This document shows positions 35,801-48,100 of a stretch of 64,000 nt of DNA, piece by piece. The notes under the pieces were generated by a model. That model made no database searches, had not been told where the DNA came from, and was given only the letters and a program-made list of their open reading frames with translations. Source of the stretch: Kryptolebias marmoratus (lineage: Eukaryota > Chordata > Actinopteri > Cyprinodontiformes > Rivulidae); contig NC_051443.1 of NCBI RefSeq assembly GCF_001649575.2, positions 14,367,056-14,431,055 on the forward strand, read 5' to 3'. Within the stretch, counting starts at the first letter, position 1, and every line of letters starts with the position of its first letter. Position numbers and translations under genes: made by a program.

Positions 35801-36899
35801 TAAAAAAAATAACTATTCCCAAAGTTTGCAATAAAAAAAAAGAGTGGGAGCACATTCTGGCAACCAGTGTCACAAACAGAGTGATCCCTGCTGCTGGGAA
35901 CGCCATGGACGGCTTACTTAGATTTGAAAAAAAATTCACATCTTTGAATGTTTTCAGCAAATAGTTTCTTAAATCAAAGTTGCTCAGTGTGGTGATAAAA
36001 CACATCTTTACCTACAGCTTCGAAGAGATTCATGTGTTTAACTAAATATGACAAAAAGTAAACAGTCTTTGAAGGATGCTTACTTGTCCAGATGAGATTA
36101 AAAAAGATGACAAAATAAAGTTTTTTTTAACTCTTTTCAGAATTAATTTTGGAGCCTGGTTCATTAACGACAGGCAGGCGTAAAAAAGAAGATAAAACGA
36201 CATCGAGACGTGCCGAAACGGAGAAAAACAAAAGGACTGAGGCAACAAAAAGAGCAGGAGGCCGTAAAAATGCAGGGGGCTCTGCTCAACACTCGGAGTA
36301 ACTGAGGTGGGGGGTCATGCGGGATGATGAACTGCCGTCATGTTACCTTCTTGTTAGGAGGAAACTACAAGCTTATAATCTGCCTTTCAGCTGCCGAGGT
36401 CACTCAGGAAATCAACACAAACGTTTGGCGGCAAACACTCGGCTACAAGCCTGCAAGCGGCACGCACAACAAGTGATGCCTGTGGACTGGAGGCATTTTA
36501 AAAGGCAGGTACATCGTCTCCGTCGGTATCACTTTGATCGTCTTCTCTTTTCAGCACCCACCCTCGCTTTCTTTAAAAAAAAACCCGATATTTGCATTCA
36601 CCCAGGACAACTCCTCCGTTTGAGGTTACATAGACGAGAATTGGGGAGGATTTGAGGGGATTTCTCTCCTGCAGGTTTTTAGAGAGGGTGAGGTATCAAT
36701 CAGGTGCTGATGTTACACTGACGCAACATTTCAGCCTCCGGAGAGCTTTACTCCTGGACGCCGCGGGGATCCGAATCAGCTCACGGAACAGCTAAAGTCT
36801 CCGACACGTGACCCTGAGCACATACGTAAACAGAAAACCTGTTAGGAATCTGATAGGAAACACGAAACACCTCTCAAAGAACCAAGAAACGTCTGAAAC
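35801..36899. other. Intergenic downstream of tmem38b
   Basis: The start may be the decayed end of the Tc1 fragment. A 112-codon Arg-rich ORF at 36317-36655 has no recognised motif. Confidence 0.4.
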
Positions 36900-37458
36900 A
36901 CCAGCTAATTTTAATCTGTTTATTCTCATTCATCAGGCATTTCTAGAGATTTTACATTCAAGAGTGCAGGTTTTTTTGGTATAAATATGATAAAACATCT
37001 GAATGTCATAGAATATATTTCTCTTTAAAAACTCCAAGTAAGAAAATTAGCTTTGGCGCGAGGCAGAATATATATTTTTATATATAGAGAGAGAAAGAAA
37101 AAGATCAGCAGGTAGGTGCATAGCACTGGTCCCCAACACCTTGGAATATAGTTAGAAACAGTTTGTTCTCAAAATAAATATCTTTAGAAAAATAAAGAAG
37201 CTGTACTTTGTACAGTGTGTCATTCACATTCTTTACTGGTGGGGTGATGATCCCAGGATAAGGTGCAGGGGTGGAGGGATTCGCCTCTTCAGAACAAGCA
37301 GTTTGAAAAAGTTTTTTTTAAAGTCACTACACCGAAGTGCTTAGAAAAATGAACAGAAAAGTTTAAGTGAACTCCAAACATAACATCTGAAACATGAAGG
37401 ATTAAACAACCTTGCTTTGAGGTAAAAAAGAAAAAAGGCGCTTCAGGGCGAAGGCTGA
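36900..37458 (-). other. tmem38b: tmem38b 3' untranslated region (end inferred)
   Basis: This stretch follows the tmem38b stop codon and has no ORF or repeat. The first clear AATAAA on the gene strand is at 36924-36919, so the transcript probably ends shortly after, near 36.9 kb. The end is inferred and other poly(A) sites are possible. Confidence 0.55.
36919..36924 (-). terminator. tmem38b: candidate AATAAA poly(A) signal of tmem38b
   Basis: The plus-strand hexamer tttatt reads AATAAA on the gene strand, about 535 bases after the stop codon. It is the first canonical hexamer I noticed in the downstream sequence. Confidence 0.5.
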
Positions 37459-37710
37459 CTAGTTGATCTTCTTGGTGTTCTCCGAGTTCTCCGACCCGTC
37501 TTTGGCTTTCAGCGAGCTGCCCTGTCCCGTGACAGGAGAGGTAGAGCCGTTCTCGCTGGACTCTTTGGTTGTGCCGTTATCGCAGCGTGGCTTCTTTAAG
37601 TCGCCTGTGAGCGCCGCGTACGGGGAGTGACCGGAAAACAGGGTCCTGTACAGGGCCGACTCGACGGAGGCGAAGGGTGAGGAGGAGGAGCCCGTCAGCA
37701 TCATCCGGGA
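37459..37710 (-). CDS. tmem38b: tmem38b last coding exon (exon 6)
   Basis: Codes for the cytosolic C-terminal tail, residues 223-305, ending in TAG (37461-37459). The acceptor is gtctctag|TCCCGG. The tail begins [18 protein letters not shown], then becomes rich in Ser, Thr, Asn, Glu and Lys with no membrane segment. It ends TKKIN, so its last four residues fit the dilysine KKxx pattern expected for an ER membrane protein. It is more GC- and CpG-rich than the flanking introns. Confidence 0.9.
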   Translation of the reverse strand, partial: SRMMLTGSSSSPFASVESALYRTLFSGHSPYAALTGDLKKPRCDNGTTKESSENGSTSPVTGQGSSLKAKDGSENSENTKKIN

Positions 37711-40700
37711 CTAGAGACACAAAACAGAAATGAACAAAAGGAAGAAAAAGGCGCAACATGAGGAAAAGACGAGGTTCAGGAGGACGGTTGTTTCAAACTA
37801 CTGTGGGCCTTCAAAGCAACGGCACAAACCAGACATTTCAGAATAAACAACAAAATTATTTTAGAGAACATACAGCAGTGTAACATCTCACAAAACATCA
37901 ACAAACACGGCAACAAAATGGGAAACAAAAACATTTTTAAAAATGGTTTCCTGATGTTATAAGGCTGTTTTAATTGTGGGTTTTATTTTTTATTGTAGAT
38001 TTGATTTTGTTGTTGTTTTCAAACTGATTGTTCTTAATGAAGTTGTTCCTTTTTCTTTTTGCGATAAACGTATTTTTAGTGTTTGAAAGTGAAACTAGTT
38101 CCAACTCTTTCCTTAAAACAGGTGCCTTTTAAAGTTACTTCAATCTGTATTTTGCATTAAAATAAAAGAAACATGATTACTTTGTATTCATTCAGCTGGT
38201 TGACTTTTACTGCTCTTATCAGCAAGGGTTTTTGTAACAGAAGCCACTTTTTTTCTGCAAATTAACCATAAAGTACAGCAAAAAATAATTGTAAGATATG
38301 AGACATAATTAAAGCAAGAAAGAGTTAAAGGTAAACCCAATCCTGGATTTACAGCAATCAGATGACTCAAGTTACAAAAGCATCAAATTTAGTTTTCTGT
38401 TTGCTGGGTGGACTGTTAGTTTAGTTCACAGAAATAGTAAAGGTTACGGCAGGATTAATATTTTTCTCTCAATTAAAAAAAAAAAAACAATCATACGGTT
38501 AACTAAAAAGGAACGGGTGAAAGTTGCGTACTCAAAAAGAAGGTTTGCTGTATAAATAAATAGCTCTAAAGACAGACTACATAAGAGGGCTTTGGTGCTA
38601 TAGTTCTGTGTAAAAAGTGCCTTAATATGTGCACAATGTGGCTAAAGAGAGATCTAAATATGAAGAGGGTGAGGAGGGTCATAATTATGAGGCTAATTGG
38701 AGAATGTGCTTATTTAAACCATGTGATGTTGGTCTTATGTGTCTATAAAAGAACAGAAAATAGATACCAATCAGCATTTACTCTCCATTAGCAGAAGTCT
38801 GAACAACATCCACATCATCAGGAAGACAAAACAACAAACAGCAGGCTCGAACTCGGCTCCTGAATCTGACGAAATGGTTTGCCTGTAATTTGACAGATCA
38901 GTCAGACGGAGCTAACGGAGCAAAAGTTGAAAGAAAGAAGATGCGATAGATTTATCTGTGTCTCAGTGAAGAGCGCAAGTTTCCCAGAGAAGAGAAAAGT
39001 GGATGATGCAAGCTGATGAAAATGATGCAAACGCTCCAGCCCTGTGGGTAATACCCAGCTAATGTGAGTCACAGCAGCAAAAACTTAAAACAAAAAAAAA
39101 AGAAAAAAAGGAAAAAAAAAAAAAGAAACAGGGAGGAAGGTCATTTAAAAGACAAGATGTGAAAGATATGGCACCGAAACATCTGTTCATTTGAGGTGTT
39201 CTTTAATTAATAGAAACGAACGGTGCTCAATAGTTAATATCACCTTCCTGCTCAGCACGTCGATCCCTTCACCTTGGGTTAAAAATTCTCCTCGGTGTGT
39301 TAAAGTGTGAGTCACACCGGGGGCCTGACACTTACCTTGTTGACAACGATGAAAATGGTGTAGATGAGCATCAGGTGGTGCTTCTGCAGAGGCAGGTAGT
39401 GGGTCTGCTGCAGAGCAAAGAGCACCGCTCCCATCAGGGTGATCTTTGTGGGGCTGAACAGTTGAACAATTAAAAAAAAAAAAACATTTTTAAAAATCAG
39501 ATCATTTACTATGAGTAAATATAATTTGAGCCTTCTGATGTGATGCGTACACACTAATTGGAATTTTAAAAAACAGCTTTATGGAGCATTATGTAATAAG
39601 TTTGGTTTATGTTTTCATCAGAACTTCACAAGAAGGTGCATCGACAAATAAAAATAAAAAAGTGCAAGTTTTATTTTGAGCATTTAGGAAACACCTAAAT
39701 CCCTGATGTAATGTCAGAATCCTGTAGATTAGATTACTTACTAAGACATTTTGAGGAGCTCATTTGTTTCTGGCTTCCACACACCTCGAACAAGCTGCTC
39801 AAAATTACTTATGAGACCACCTCCGGCACCTGGGGAGAGAAGACGAGACGCACGGTTGAAAAACTTGCAGCGTCAACGCGAGCTGAACGTCAGGTGCCTT
39901 ATGGCGATCTGAACGCGCTCCGACAGAAGCCACCCACTGACCTCTCGCCCACCCGATGGCGATCATAACCAGCAGGCTGTCTTTGTATTTGCTGTGGGCC
40001 TGCGTGACGCCTCCGAGGACCTTCCACGTCCTGGTCACCTCCTTCATGCCTGACAGCACCAACCTGAGGGGCTGCAGGGCGGCACAGGAGTACACCGCGT
40101 CCATGGGGCAGTAAAAGACGAGGTACCTGCGGAAGAGAGCGGGGGTTGTAGGACATGAAACAGACACTCACACTTCAGCGGCCAAGTCTGTGCAAACTAC
40201 ATGTGGCTTGGCTTCAAATACTTCCTGCAACCAGCAGAGGGCAATGTGTAATTTTAGGTGAGACGGGTGTGATTTTATATGACGCCTGCAGAGGGCACCA
40301 AACGCTTTAAAATTAAAAAGGAACTCAACTATAACCTTTGTTTCCTTTACTGACTCCTGCATGAAATAGTTGCCCCACTCCCACTAACTCTCACACTAGC
40401 TGCTTCCTCTCCTTTCCACTCGATTCGTATATATCCCCCCCGCTTTAATTATTTACCAGACGATTGAAGCAAGCAGAACACCCGTGCTGTTGGACAAAGG
40501 TGCTACTGGTGGCTCGGCCAGCATGATCCCCGACAGCACAGCCCCCCCAAAACAGTAGAGCATGGAGCTGAACCAGCAGGCCAAGGGGCTGACCCTGGAC
40601 ACCTCGAGGGCTCCTGTGGAAGAACAGAACGGAACAGAACGGAACGTGTAAGAATGATTGCACAAGCATGTTGAGCGTTGCACATTTCGTTCCTTCGCCA

Positions 40701-43700
40701 CAGTTAAATCTCAAACTCATCACTGTTCGTGGCGAATCGTTCTTCAGAAATACACTGTTCCTTTTAATTGGGTGGAAGCACTTTTGCAACAAAGGGCATG
40801 TTGATAGATAACGTTGGGGAACTGATCTAATTGCATCCCGCGAATGTCCTTCCTCTGCTCTGTACTTTGAACTTTAAAATCTCACAGCAAGCTGCAGCCG
40901 GGGCTGACGGACCCTGCCTCTCTGCGAACACTATAAACGGGTTAATATTTACACAGTGGAGGAGACTGTGAGGCACATGGGTCAGACGGGGAAGAGGCCA
41001 AAGTATCAACGCTGTGCTACACTCCGAAGTTCAGCAACCCGTGAAGTCTAAATGATATTTAGCTCATTCTAATTCATTATTCATAATTCTAATTAATTCT
41101 GGATGAAACAAACAGCATGAGAACTGCTCTGCTATGACGTCACGAGTTTAGATTTCCTTTGTTTAAATGAATAAAAGGCTCTGTAAATACAGTTTGCCTA
41201 AGCTGAAGGACAACAGTGAGAGTTTGTGTGCTCTTTATAAAACGCTGCGTAGTGAGACACCAGCACAGCTCAACCCAAACTACCAGGCCAATGTGCACCG
41301 AATCGTTCGTTCACCTCAGACAGGTGGGCGTTATTTAACTCTGACGCACTCATCCTGAGTAACTCGATACCCACTCGGGGCTGTAAAGGTAATCTGAGGA
41401 TTACAGGAAGATTACGGACTCAAGTATCTGCTTGTTTTCTCTGTAGGCTGCTTTGAACTCATTCCGCGCAGATCACAGTTTTTATTTTACAGCTGTTTAT
41501 GGTGTAGGTAGTAGGTAAATGAAAAGATAAAGCATGGGGGAAATTATACATGAGCCAAGCCACAAATAAAACTGAAAAGAGATCCATTTTACACTGAGTG
41601 ATGGTCTTCAGGTATGTCTTCAAAATGCAGTGTGCCCCTGATTACATGTGATAGAGGTCCGCGGTGGTTTTAAGCGTGCACAAAACTTCCATGACAAAGC
41701 TGTGGTGGTTTATCATGGTGGAAGCATATCGGGATCCTTGGTAGAGCGTGGTGGCAGCACATCCAACACATCCATGTGGAGCTCGTGAGCAGCAGTGTGG
41801 CTTGGTCATGGAGAATCTGAAGCCGGGCTGGTTACACTGGCCTCAATGCTTAGGCTACAACCGTGATTGTGGTGACGTTTGGAAACAACCGAGCGGACAC
41901 ATGAAGCCCGTGCTGGTCGTGTCGTGATCGCCCAGCATGCAGCTGCATCCTGACAGGCGTACAGAGAGTGAGGGTGCAGAAGACCACATCAGAGGCGTGG
42001 AAAATAGCAGGAAAAACCCCATTTGGTGAGTTCTGATACACAAACGCAGCATCAGAAGCACTGCTAAGTGTGACTTTAAAGTTTCACCTTTTGACCTTAA
42101 GCAGCAGCTGCAACAGTAAGTACTCGAGGAATGTCTGAAAACTGTGACAGATAAGAAAGAGTGCTGAAAAATCTCTTCTGTCTGTCATTTACATCCTCCA
42201 CAGTAAGCAGCAGTCACTGCAGTTTAAAAGTGCAGCATATTGTTTGTACAAAAAAAAAAACACTGATGATGCTTTCTCATCACTTTTACTTCTGCTGCAA
42301 AAATAAGATCCTGCATCCACTGACTCACCAGAAAACCGACATTAGAAAGAAATCCCAAAGTGAAGCAGGCTCCATTCATCAAACAAAGCAAGTTGTCGAG
42401 GTTTTATTTTTTGTTGACATAAAAACAGAGACGACTTGGACACTCTGGACTGCAGGCGTGCCTTCACCGCACCCTGTCGTCTGGTTTTGCATATGGAGGA
42501 CACACATCTACAAGTCAAATCTAGGTAATTAGGCCACTTGCACTGCTGCTGTCCCACGTCATACACTCAAACTTTCACTTCTATAAAACCAGAAACATGT
42601 ATAATAAGTATAAGTATAAGTCCTGTCATTGCTGGGAATTGACGCCGGCAGGACCCAGCTTACAGAAGCTGCCATGTTGTATTTTTGGGACCAGAGAAAA
42701 ATGCTTACGGGGTCTACGGGGATGCTGGTCCCCTTCCAGATTCACCTTCCAGCATCCTGTATTATATTATACAGTCTTTGGATAAAAACTGTTAAGATCT
42801 CATGTTTTTTTTTTAATCGCCTCTCTTAGCTCCTCCTCATCTTCATCATCTGCTCTAAATGACTAAAAACTATTGTTGACTGTTTGGGATTTCAACCAAA
42901 CCCCACTGTTGAACCTATGATCACTGTGCCTCCTTTACATCTCTGCCTTCCTGCTCCCTAAACACTCCCCTTGTGGCAGAACAAGCAATTTGAGTTAAAA
43001 ATAGCCGACTAATAAGATAAACACTTAAAGAGAGCTGCCAGCCGGTCTCGAAATGCTGAGCAGAAAACTGCATTTGTGTCCGTTTTCCTACAAACATGTA
43101 AATAACAGACTCATATTTTTTTTTTTTTTTTTAAATTCAGACACTTCTTGGGAGATTCTCTCAGTAACTTGTTGTCAGCCTAGTTGGCTAACTTCAAGTC
43201 CTATGTTAAAAGGAAATAAACACCCTCTCTTATTTGTCTGGTTTGTCGAGATTTAAAACTTTGTTTATCTCCCCTCTGGTCACACGGTCGGATGCCAGGA
43301 GTAAAGGACAATGGGTTTGAAAATGTCACAGCAGCTCAGATGCTTGGAGAGGCAGGATCCAAAATAGATTCAGAGCAGTGGGACTACAATGAGCCGCGTC
43401 CGGGGTCTGAATGTTTGCGTGTGTTGAAAGTGTACTGCCGGGACGGTTAAAAGTTCCAACTGTCCCCACAGCGACAATCAGAACAACGTTAACAGAGATC
43501 AGATCAGTGGCCGACTTCGGTCTGAGTTACTATCGTGCCCTGGGGCAAACTAAATGTTGGTTCTGAAGTGCTGCTTGGTGGATGAGGTGTTTTACAGAGG
43601 CTTATGTGATTTTACACCGAGCAGTCCTCCCACTTCTTTGGGAAAGCAGCGAAGACGACTGACGGCCGGTGGCGGACCCTTGGCGTTTCTTGTGCTGCTG

Positions 43701-44779
43701 ACACGGCGCTCAGGCGTCAGTGATTTAAGTCTCGTGTAGAAAAGAAGCTGCTCTGCTCCTCGGGGCAGCGGTTGGAGCTCCGAGGAAAAGACTGCAGTGC
43801 TGACGAAGCAGCCGGGCGGGCACATTCAGTTAAAGGAGGGCACGTTTTTTTTATCTGCGACGCACCAGCAGCCAGTAAATTCACCAAACCGGCAGCTGAG
43901 CTGGACGCAACTCCCTGAAAATTACCCAGGAAAACTGCATAGGACTCACCTGGGAGATAGTTTAACTTTATCATTTCATAGCAGATCTAAAACACCTGCA
44001 CGGTCACAAAATGCACCAATCCAGATCTGTAGCTGATGCCTCTGAAATGCTATTAAAAGAAAACTAAATTATTTTAAGCACAAAACAATTCACTGATGGA
44101 TTTATTGGTTGGTAATACATGAAACCAATTAGGTCTAATAATTAACTTTCACTGATAAAAACCTAATCATTGCTTTTTCATTTTGAATAGCCTCCACTTC
44201 TCATTTATAACTAACTTTGAGTCAAATGAGAAATTATATATTTTGACACAAACTTTCAACAGAAACTTTTAGGTAGTTTTATTTTATGATTCAAGGTTAA
44301 AATTAAACCATTAGCTATTATTTAAATATGAATTTTGTTCCGTTTGATGTATTAAAAACACATACATAACATATAAAAGGTAAATATAAAAACAGTTAAT
44401 ATTTTGTTTGTGTTGCATTTTGTTGCAGTGCATTGCGATACATTAAGTTGGTGTTTAATTCCAACCCCGCTGTGTTTTAGAGTGTATTTGTTTATTTATT
44501 TAGTCACTTTTTTTTCTGCGTTTGGTTTACGTGGCTTTCAGGAGGGGAAGCAGTTGGAAGTTTGACAGTTTGAACTATCCGCCGAACTTCACCAGAACCG
44601 AGCTGCCGCTTTCCAAAATAATCATAATAATAATAAATAAGCTGCTGAACTTCCTCCTTACCTGGCTGCTCCCTCAGAGCCATCACCGACACGACATAGT
44701 GCGCCATCTCAAAGTAAGGAAACATGGACAGGTTCGCCAGCCCGTGGGACAGCTCGTCCAACATCCCGAACAAATCCAT
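37459..44779 (-). CDS. tmem38b: TRIC-B cation channel, six-exon coding span
   Basis: Encodes the trimeric intracellular cation channel type B, which in vertebrates carries the K+ counter-current that balances Ca2+ release from ER/SR stores. Coding exons, in transcript order, are 44779-44662, 40613-40457, 40126-39942, 39829-39742, 39453-39336 and 37710-37459. All introns are GT-AG and the phases (1,2,1,2,0) join cleanly into 305 residues; the family is usually about 290-300. Seen in the translation: MKEVTRTWK at residues 119-127, matching the family's KEVxRxxK lipid/pore motif, then [16 protein letters not shown] near 162-177 and the last membrane helix [10 protein letters not shown] near 210-219. 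The C-terminus KKIN fits a KKxx ER-retrieval signal. The [10 protein letters not shown] and [13 protein letters not shown] stretches resemble TMEM38B rather than TMEM38A from what I know of the family. The tail after residue 223 is S/T/N-rich and divergent. No frameshift or stop breaks it. Confidence 0.93.
37711..39335 (-). other. tmem38b: tmem38b intron 5
   Basis: A 1625-base GT-AG intron separating the last membrane helix from the C-terminal tail exon. It is AT-rich with an A-rich tract around 39088-39125. No repeat family or coding potential was recognised. Confidence 0.8.
39336..39453 (-). CDS. tmem38b: tmem38b coding exon 5
   Basis: Codes for Tyr183 to Lys222: the [20 protein letters not shown] helix and the final membrane helix [10 protein letters not shown]. 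The acceptor is tgttcag|CCCCAC, the donor is CAAG|GTAAGT, and the exon leaves in phase 0. Confidence 0.92.
39742..39829 (-). CDS. tmem38b: tmem38b coding exon 4
   Basis: An 88-base exon coding for Gly154-Ser182 plus two bases of Tyr183. It contains the glycine-rich turn GAGGG and the conserved [16 protein letters not shown] block. It is separated from exon 3 by an intron of only 112 bases, typical of compact fish introns. The acceptor is ctccccag|GTGCC and the donor CTTA|GTAAGT. Confidence 0.92.
39942..40126 (-). CDS. tmem38b: tmem38b coding exon 3
   Basis: Codes for Trp92 to Arg153 plus the first base of Gly154. It holds YLVFYCPMD, the KEVTRTWK motif (Lys120, Arg124, Lys127) and the helix [12 protein letters not shown]. 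In TRIC structures the conserved basic residues of this motif contact PIP2 near the pore; that is family knowledge, not shown here. The acceptor is ttccgcag|GTACC and the donor AGAG|GTCAGT. Confidence 0.93.
40457..40613 (-). CDS. tmem38b: tmem38b coding exon 2
   Basis: Codes for Gly40 (remaining bases) to residue 91 plus two bases of Trp92, including the helix-forming stretch [20 protein letters not shown] and the following AEPP turn. The acceptor is ttccacag|GAGCC and the donor is TCTG|GTAAAT. Length is 157 bases, entering in phase 1 and leaving in phase 2. Confidence 0.92.
40614..44661 (-). other. tmem38b: tmem38b intron 1
   Basis: A 4048-base GT-AG intron, by far the longest of the gene. 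The part at about 43262-44040 is GC-richer and more complex than the rest, so it is a place to look for an intronic enhancer. The rest is AT-rich sequence with a long poly-T at 43111-43132. No recognised transposon was found in it. Confidence 0.8.
44662..44779 (-). CDS. tmem38b: tmem38b coding exon 1
   Basis: Codes for residues 1-39 plus the first base of Gly40: the N-terminal lumenal segment and the start of the first membrane helix ([13 protein letters not shown]). The ATG at 44779-44777 has G at -3 and G at +4. The reading frame is closed by an in-frame TAG eight codons upstream (44803-44801), which fixes this start. The donor is CAG|GTAAGG with its GT at 44661-44660. Confidence 0.92.
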
Positions 44780-45185
44780 TACTGTCTCGACTGCAGTGAG
44801 CTATGCTAGTTCATTCCAACGGAGAGAAGAAAGAGAGAAAAAAGGCACCGGTCCAACAGCGGAGCATCAGGCCGAGCACAGGGCTTGCATCCACGGTGTG
44901 TGAGGTCTGACTCGAGCCGGAGGAGGAGGAGGAGGAGGAGGAGGAGGGGGACACAACAGCTGTGTTTGTGCCGAGCAGGAGCAACTCACAGCTGGCTAGT
45001 TAACGTGAAGGATGGCCGCTCGTCGCCGGGCAACAGCTCGGTACTAATATGGGATGGTCACTATCAACCGTCACTCACGCGCTGGTGTCAACCGCCGCGC
45101 ATAGGCGGAATTCCTGCTCTGCTTCCGCCATGCAGGCGATGCAGTGGGCGGAGCCGCAAGTGAGAGCGCCGCCAGCCAATCAGGT
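44780..45185 (-). promoter_or_regulatory. tmem38b: tmem38b 5'UTR and CpG-rich promoter
   Basis: The 400 bases upstream of the tmem38b ATG are much richer in CG dinucleotides than the surrounding AT-rich DNA, as expected of a vertebrate housekeeping-type promoter. A GC box (GGGCGG, 45146-45151) and a CCAAT box (45176-45180, in CAGCCAATCAG) lie about 370-400 bases upstream of the ATG. There is no obvious TATA box. The transcription start is not determined, so the split between 5'UTR and promoter is unknown. Confidence 0.6.
44919..44950. repeat. (GGA)n microsatellite in the tmem38b 5' region
   Basis: About ten GGA units on the plus strand, reading TCC on the tmem38b strand. They lie 140-170 bases upstream of the start codon, inside the probable promoter/5'UTR. 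Confidence 0.85.
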
Positions 45186-48100
45186 GTCAGAGGGTGGCCT
45201 CGTGAAGTGATGGGACAGGAAGTTTGATCAAGCTAACAGCCCTCCCGTGTAGCTGCTGGCTGTTGAAAAACTTCCCACTTTATTGTTTTTTTTTTCTTTC
45301 ATTTTTTTGTTTGTTTTTAAATTTTTTTGTGTGTCTGTGCACTTTTATGCATTTTCAAATTTTACTTTTCCTGTTGGACAGCATATTCAGCTGCTAGGCG
45401 TGAAGTGACTTGTTGCATTTTTGCTACTGATAACAGCAGTGGTGCAATCCATCCATCCATCCATCCATCCATCCATCCATCCATTCATTCATCCATCCAT
45501 CACGGAGGCAACAGGTTTATGAAGGCAACACAGAAACCCCTTTCCCATACTATGCAACACTAAAATCATTTCATGTTTTGTTGCTATTGTCAAACTATTA
45601 AAAATCCAGGAACCTTTAAATAATAATTAAAATTGTTCAAATTATGTTCTGCTCCTCTCTGGTTTTCCTGCTTACTTTTTTGCAGATCATGTACTGCTGT
45701 TTTAAAACCATTTTAATAACTTCCACTGGAGCGGTGCCACCAACGTGCTTAAACATCCATTTTGTGAATAAAAGATGTATGAATTTAACAAAGCTTAACA
45801 GCTTTGATAACAGTGAGCTCAAATTCAAAGCCAAACTAGTCAAGGCAACGAAACCAAACAGAAAATGATATGTGCAGGCACAACTATACCGTGAGTAACT
45901 GGAGAGGAAACTTAACACCAAATGACAGCAAAAGAGACACTTGAATAAAGTTGAATTCTGCTTTACTTTATTTTGTTTTTACAGATAAAAGAAGCACCAA
46001 AGTGACACGTCGGAGCAAAACTGATCCTGGTGTTGTGCAGGCCCAGGCCAAAGGGAAACACTTTATTCCTGTCCATTTACAGAGCAAACACAGGCAGGAT
46101 CACTTTTTTTCTTACTTCTGTCAGTGTGATTTACTGCAACATTAAAAGTCAGATCTTGTGTGTCAGCAAACATTACCTCACCGGTGGAAGCTGCAGAACT
46201 GGTTAGTCTGTGGCGTCAAACGCAAAATCCAGAAACTGCAATAAAGCAACTGAAAAGCACCAGTTCATTGTAAGACATGTACACAAGTCCCCACTAAAAA
46301 CAACAGAGGAAAACAATTAATTAATCAGACTCAGATGTCATGTTCTTGGCCGTGGACTCAATGTTGATTTGCTTCTGAAATCTTTGCACCATGGGAGAGC
46401 ATGACACCTGCTGGTGAGTAAGCCTATATTCATTTTCTTCATGTCCTTATATATTCAGCAACAACTGAGGAATTCCAAAATGAGAATATGCTGAGTCATA
46501 ATAGGTTAATGGATACAGAGACAGTTGTTAAATACCACGTCTAACTCTGCTTCACTGACGCTTAATTGACCCTGTAGCTGTATCAGTTATATTAATTATG
46601 TAATCACTGAAAAATAATCAGTAATTCAGGACTTCAGTATGTTTTATAAAACTTTAGGTTTATGTATTATAAATGATAAGTGACAAAACAGAGTACAGGT
46701 GAGGATGAAACATTTGAGGAGAATTTGTAATGTAAGCCAGGCCCCAGTAGATGGCAGTGCTCGACCACCTATGACGTAATCCACTGTTCACCTCCACTAA
46801 CTTCTGGCTGCACATATTCTTACAGAAAAAAATATCCATTTATCACCAGCAGCTGTCAACAAGGGAGTAATTTCACATTACATGCTGCCTTATTAAAAAC
46901 GATAAATCAGAATGAAGAGATTACATGTGGGAAACTAATATAAAAATTAGTCTGTATTTGACAAGCAGTAGTCTCCAAACTTTGATCGTTTTTATGTTTT
47001 GAGCCCTGTGAATGAAGCTGGTACTGCGTTAGTTTATATCATTTCAAAGGTATTGTGTCCTCTCATTAAAAGATGAGATGATCCCCATGATATGATGAGA
47101 TGATTATAATTATCATGAAGCGATTCACGTGGAAAAAGAGACCATCATTCACAGTCGAACTCCACCCATAGCCAGTCATTTGGAGCCACACAGTCCAGCT
47201 CGGAAATTTAAGTCATATTCTCAGGACTAAACTTCCTGCCTCTGACAGCTCAGAGGCCGCGTCTCATTCCTCATTCCTTGGATTTTTTTGGGTCCACCTC
47301 AAACAATCAGGGGCTGAATCTGGGGTTTCCAGAACAACTGGAATCTTTCTGCCAATCTGTCCTCAAGCTTCCCGCCCGTTTGCCGCCTTTTCTCGAGGAA
47401 ACCAGGCAAGGGTGAGGCCAGATAAGATCGCCCTCGTCTTCCCAATAGTTTCATGCAGAGGTATTTCCTGGTACGGGAACGGCTTTTGTTGCATTCGTCA
47501 AACAATTGAAGGTCAAGCAAAAAATATGCTGCTGGAATTTGAAGAAAATAACTTTGTTCGTGTGATAAAATGCTGTGGCAGCAACAATAAACCACAATGT
47601 TTTGGCTTGTCTATTGGATTTCTAGTCATTTTTTTTCCCACACAGCAAAAAAATTGATGCAATAACAAAGGAAATTGACTGAACCTGCCTGCTCATGTCT
47701 AAAAATCACATGAAATGATCTTTCTCCCTAAAAATAACTGCTAAAAACTAAAAAAGAAAAAGAGACTGACTCAGGCATTCACACAACAAGCAAACATCTA
47801 ATGATGCCATTAATATAGTTCCTTTTTTTCTGACAATGCCTGTAGACTTTTGCCCAAATAGAAAGCTTGGACATTTTAACCAGTGTCCCTGAGACATGTT
47901 TACATCAACATCTATCTCAAAACTGGTGACTCAGGCCGCGACACATGACACCTTCACATGTAAGTCCCCAGCAACGCCGCTTAAAACAGAAACTTGCTCC
48001 AAAATGCTCTGAAATAACCAGTGGCATTTTGTGGTCAAGTAACAGCAACATAAAACCAGTCACACGGAGAACAGGTGTTTAATGAACACAACGGGGGAAA

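Noticed and set aside
36317..36655. 112-codon Arg/Leu-rich ORF
   Set aside because: No domain, no splice sites of note, and not linked to any recognised exon.
37459..44779. Assignment of the channel gene to tmem38a instead of tmem38b
   Set aside because: The [20 protein letters not shown] and [13 protein letters not shown] stretches fit type B better, although [16 protein letters not shown] is also close to type A.
44885..45163. ORF with a run of arginines opposite the tmem38b promoter
   Set aside because: The Arg run is the GGA microsatellite read in one frame; the rest is CpG-rich promoter sequence.
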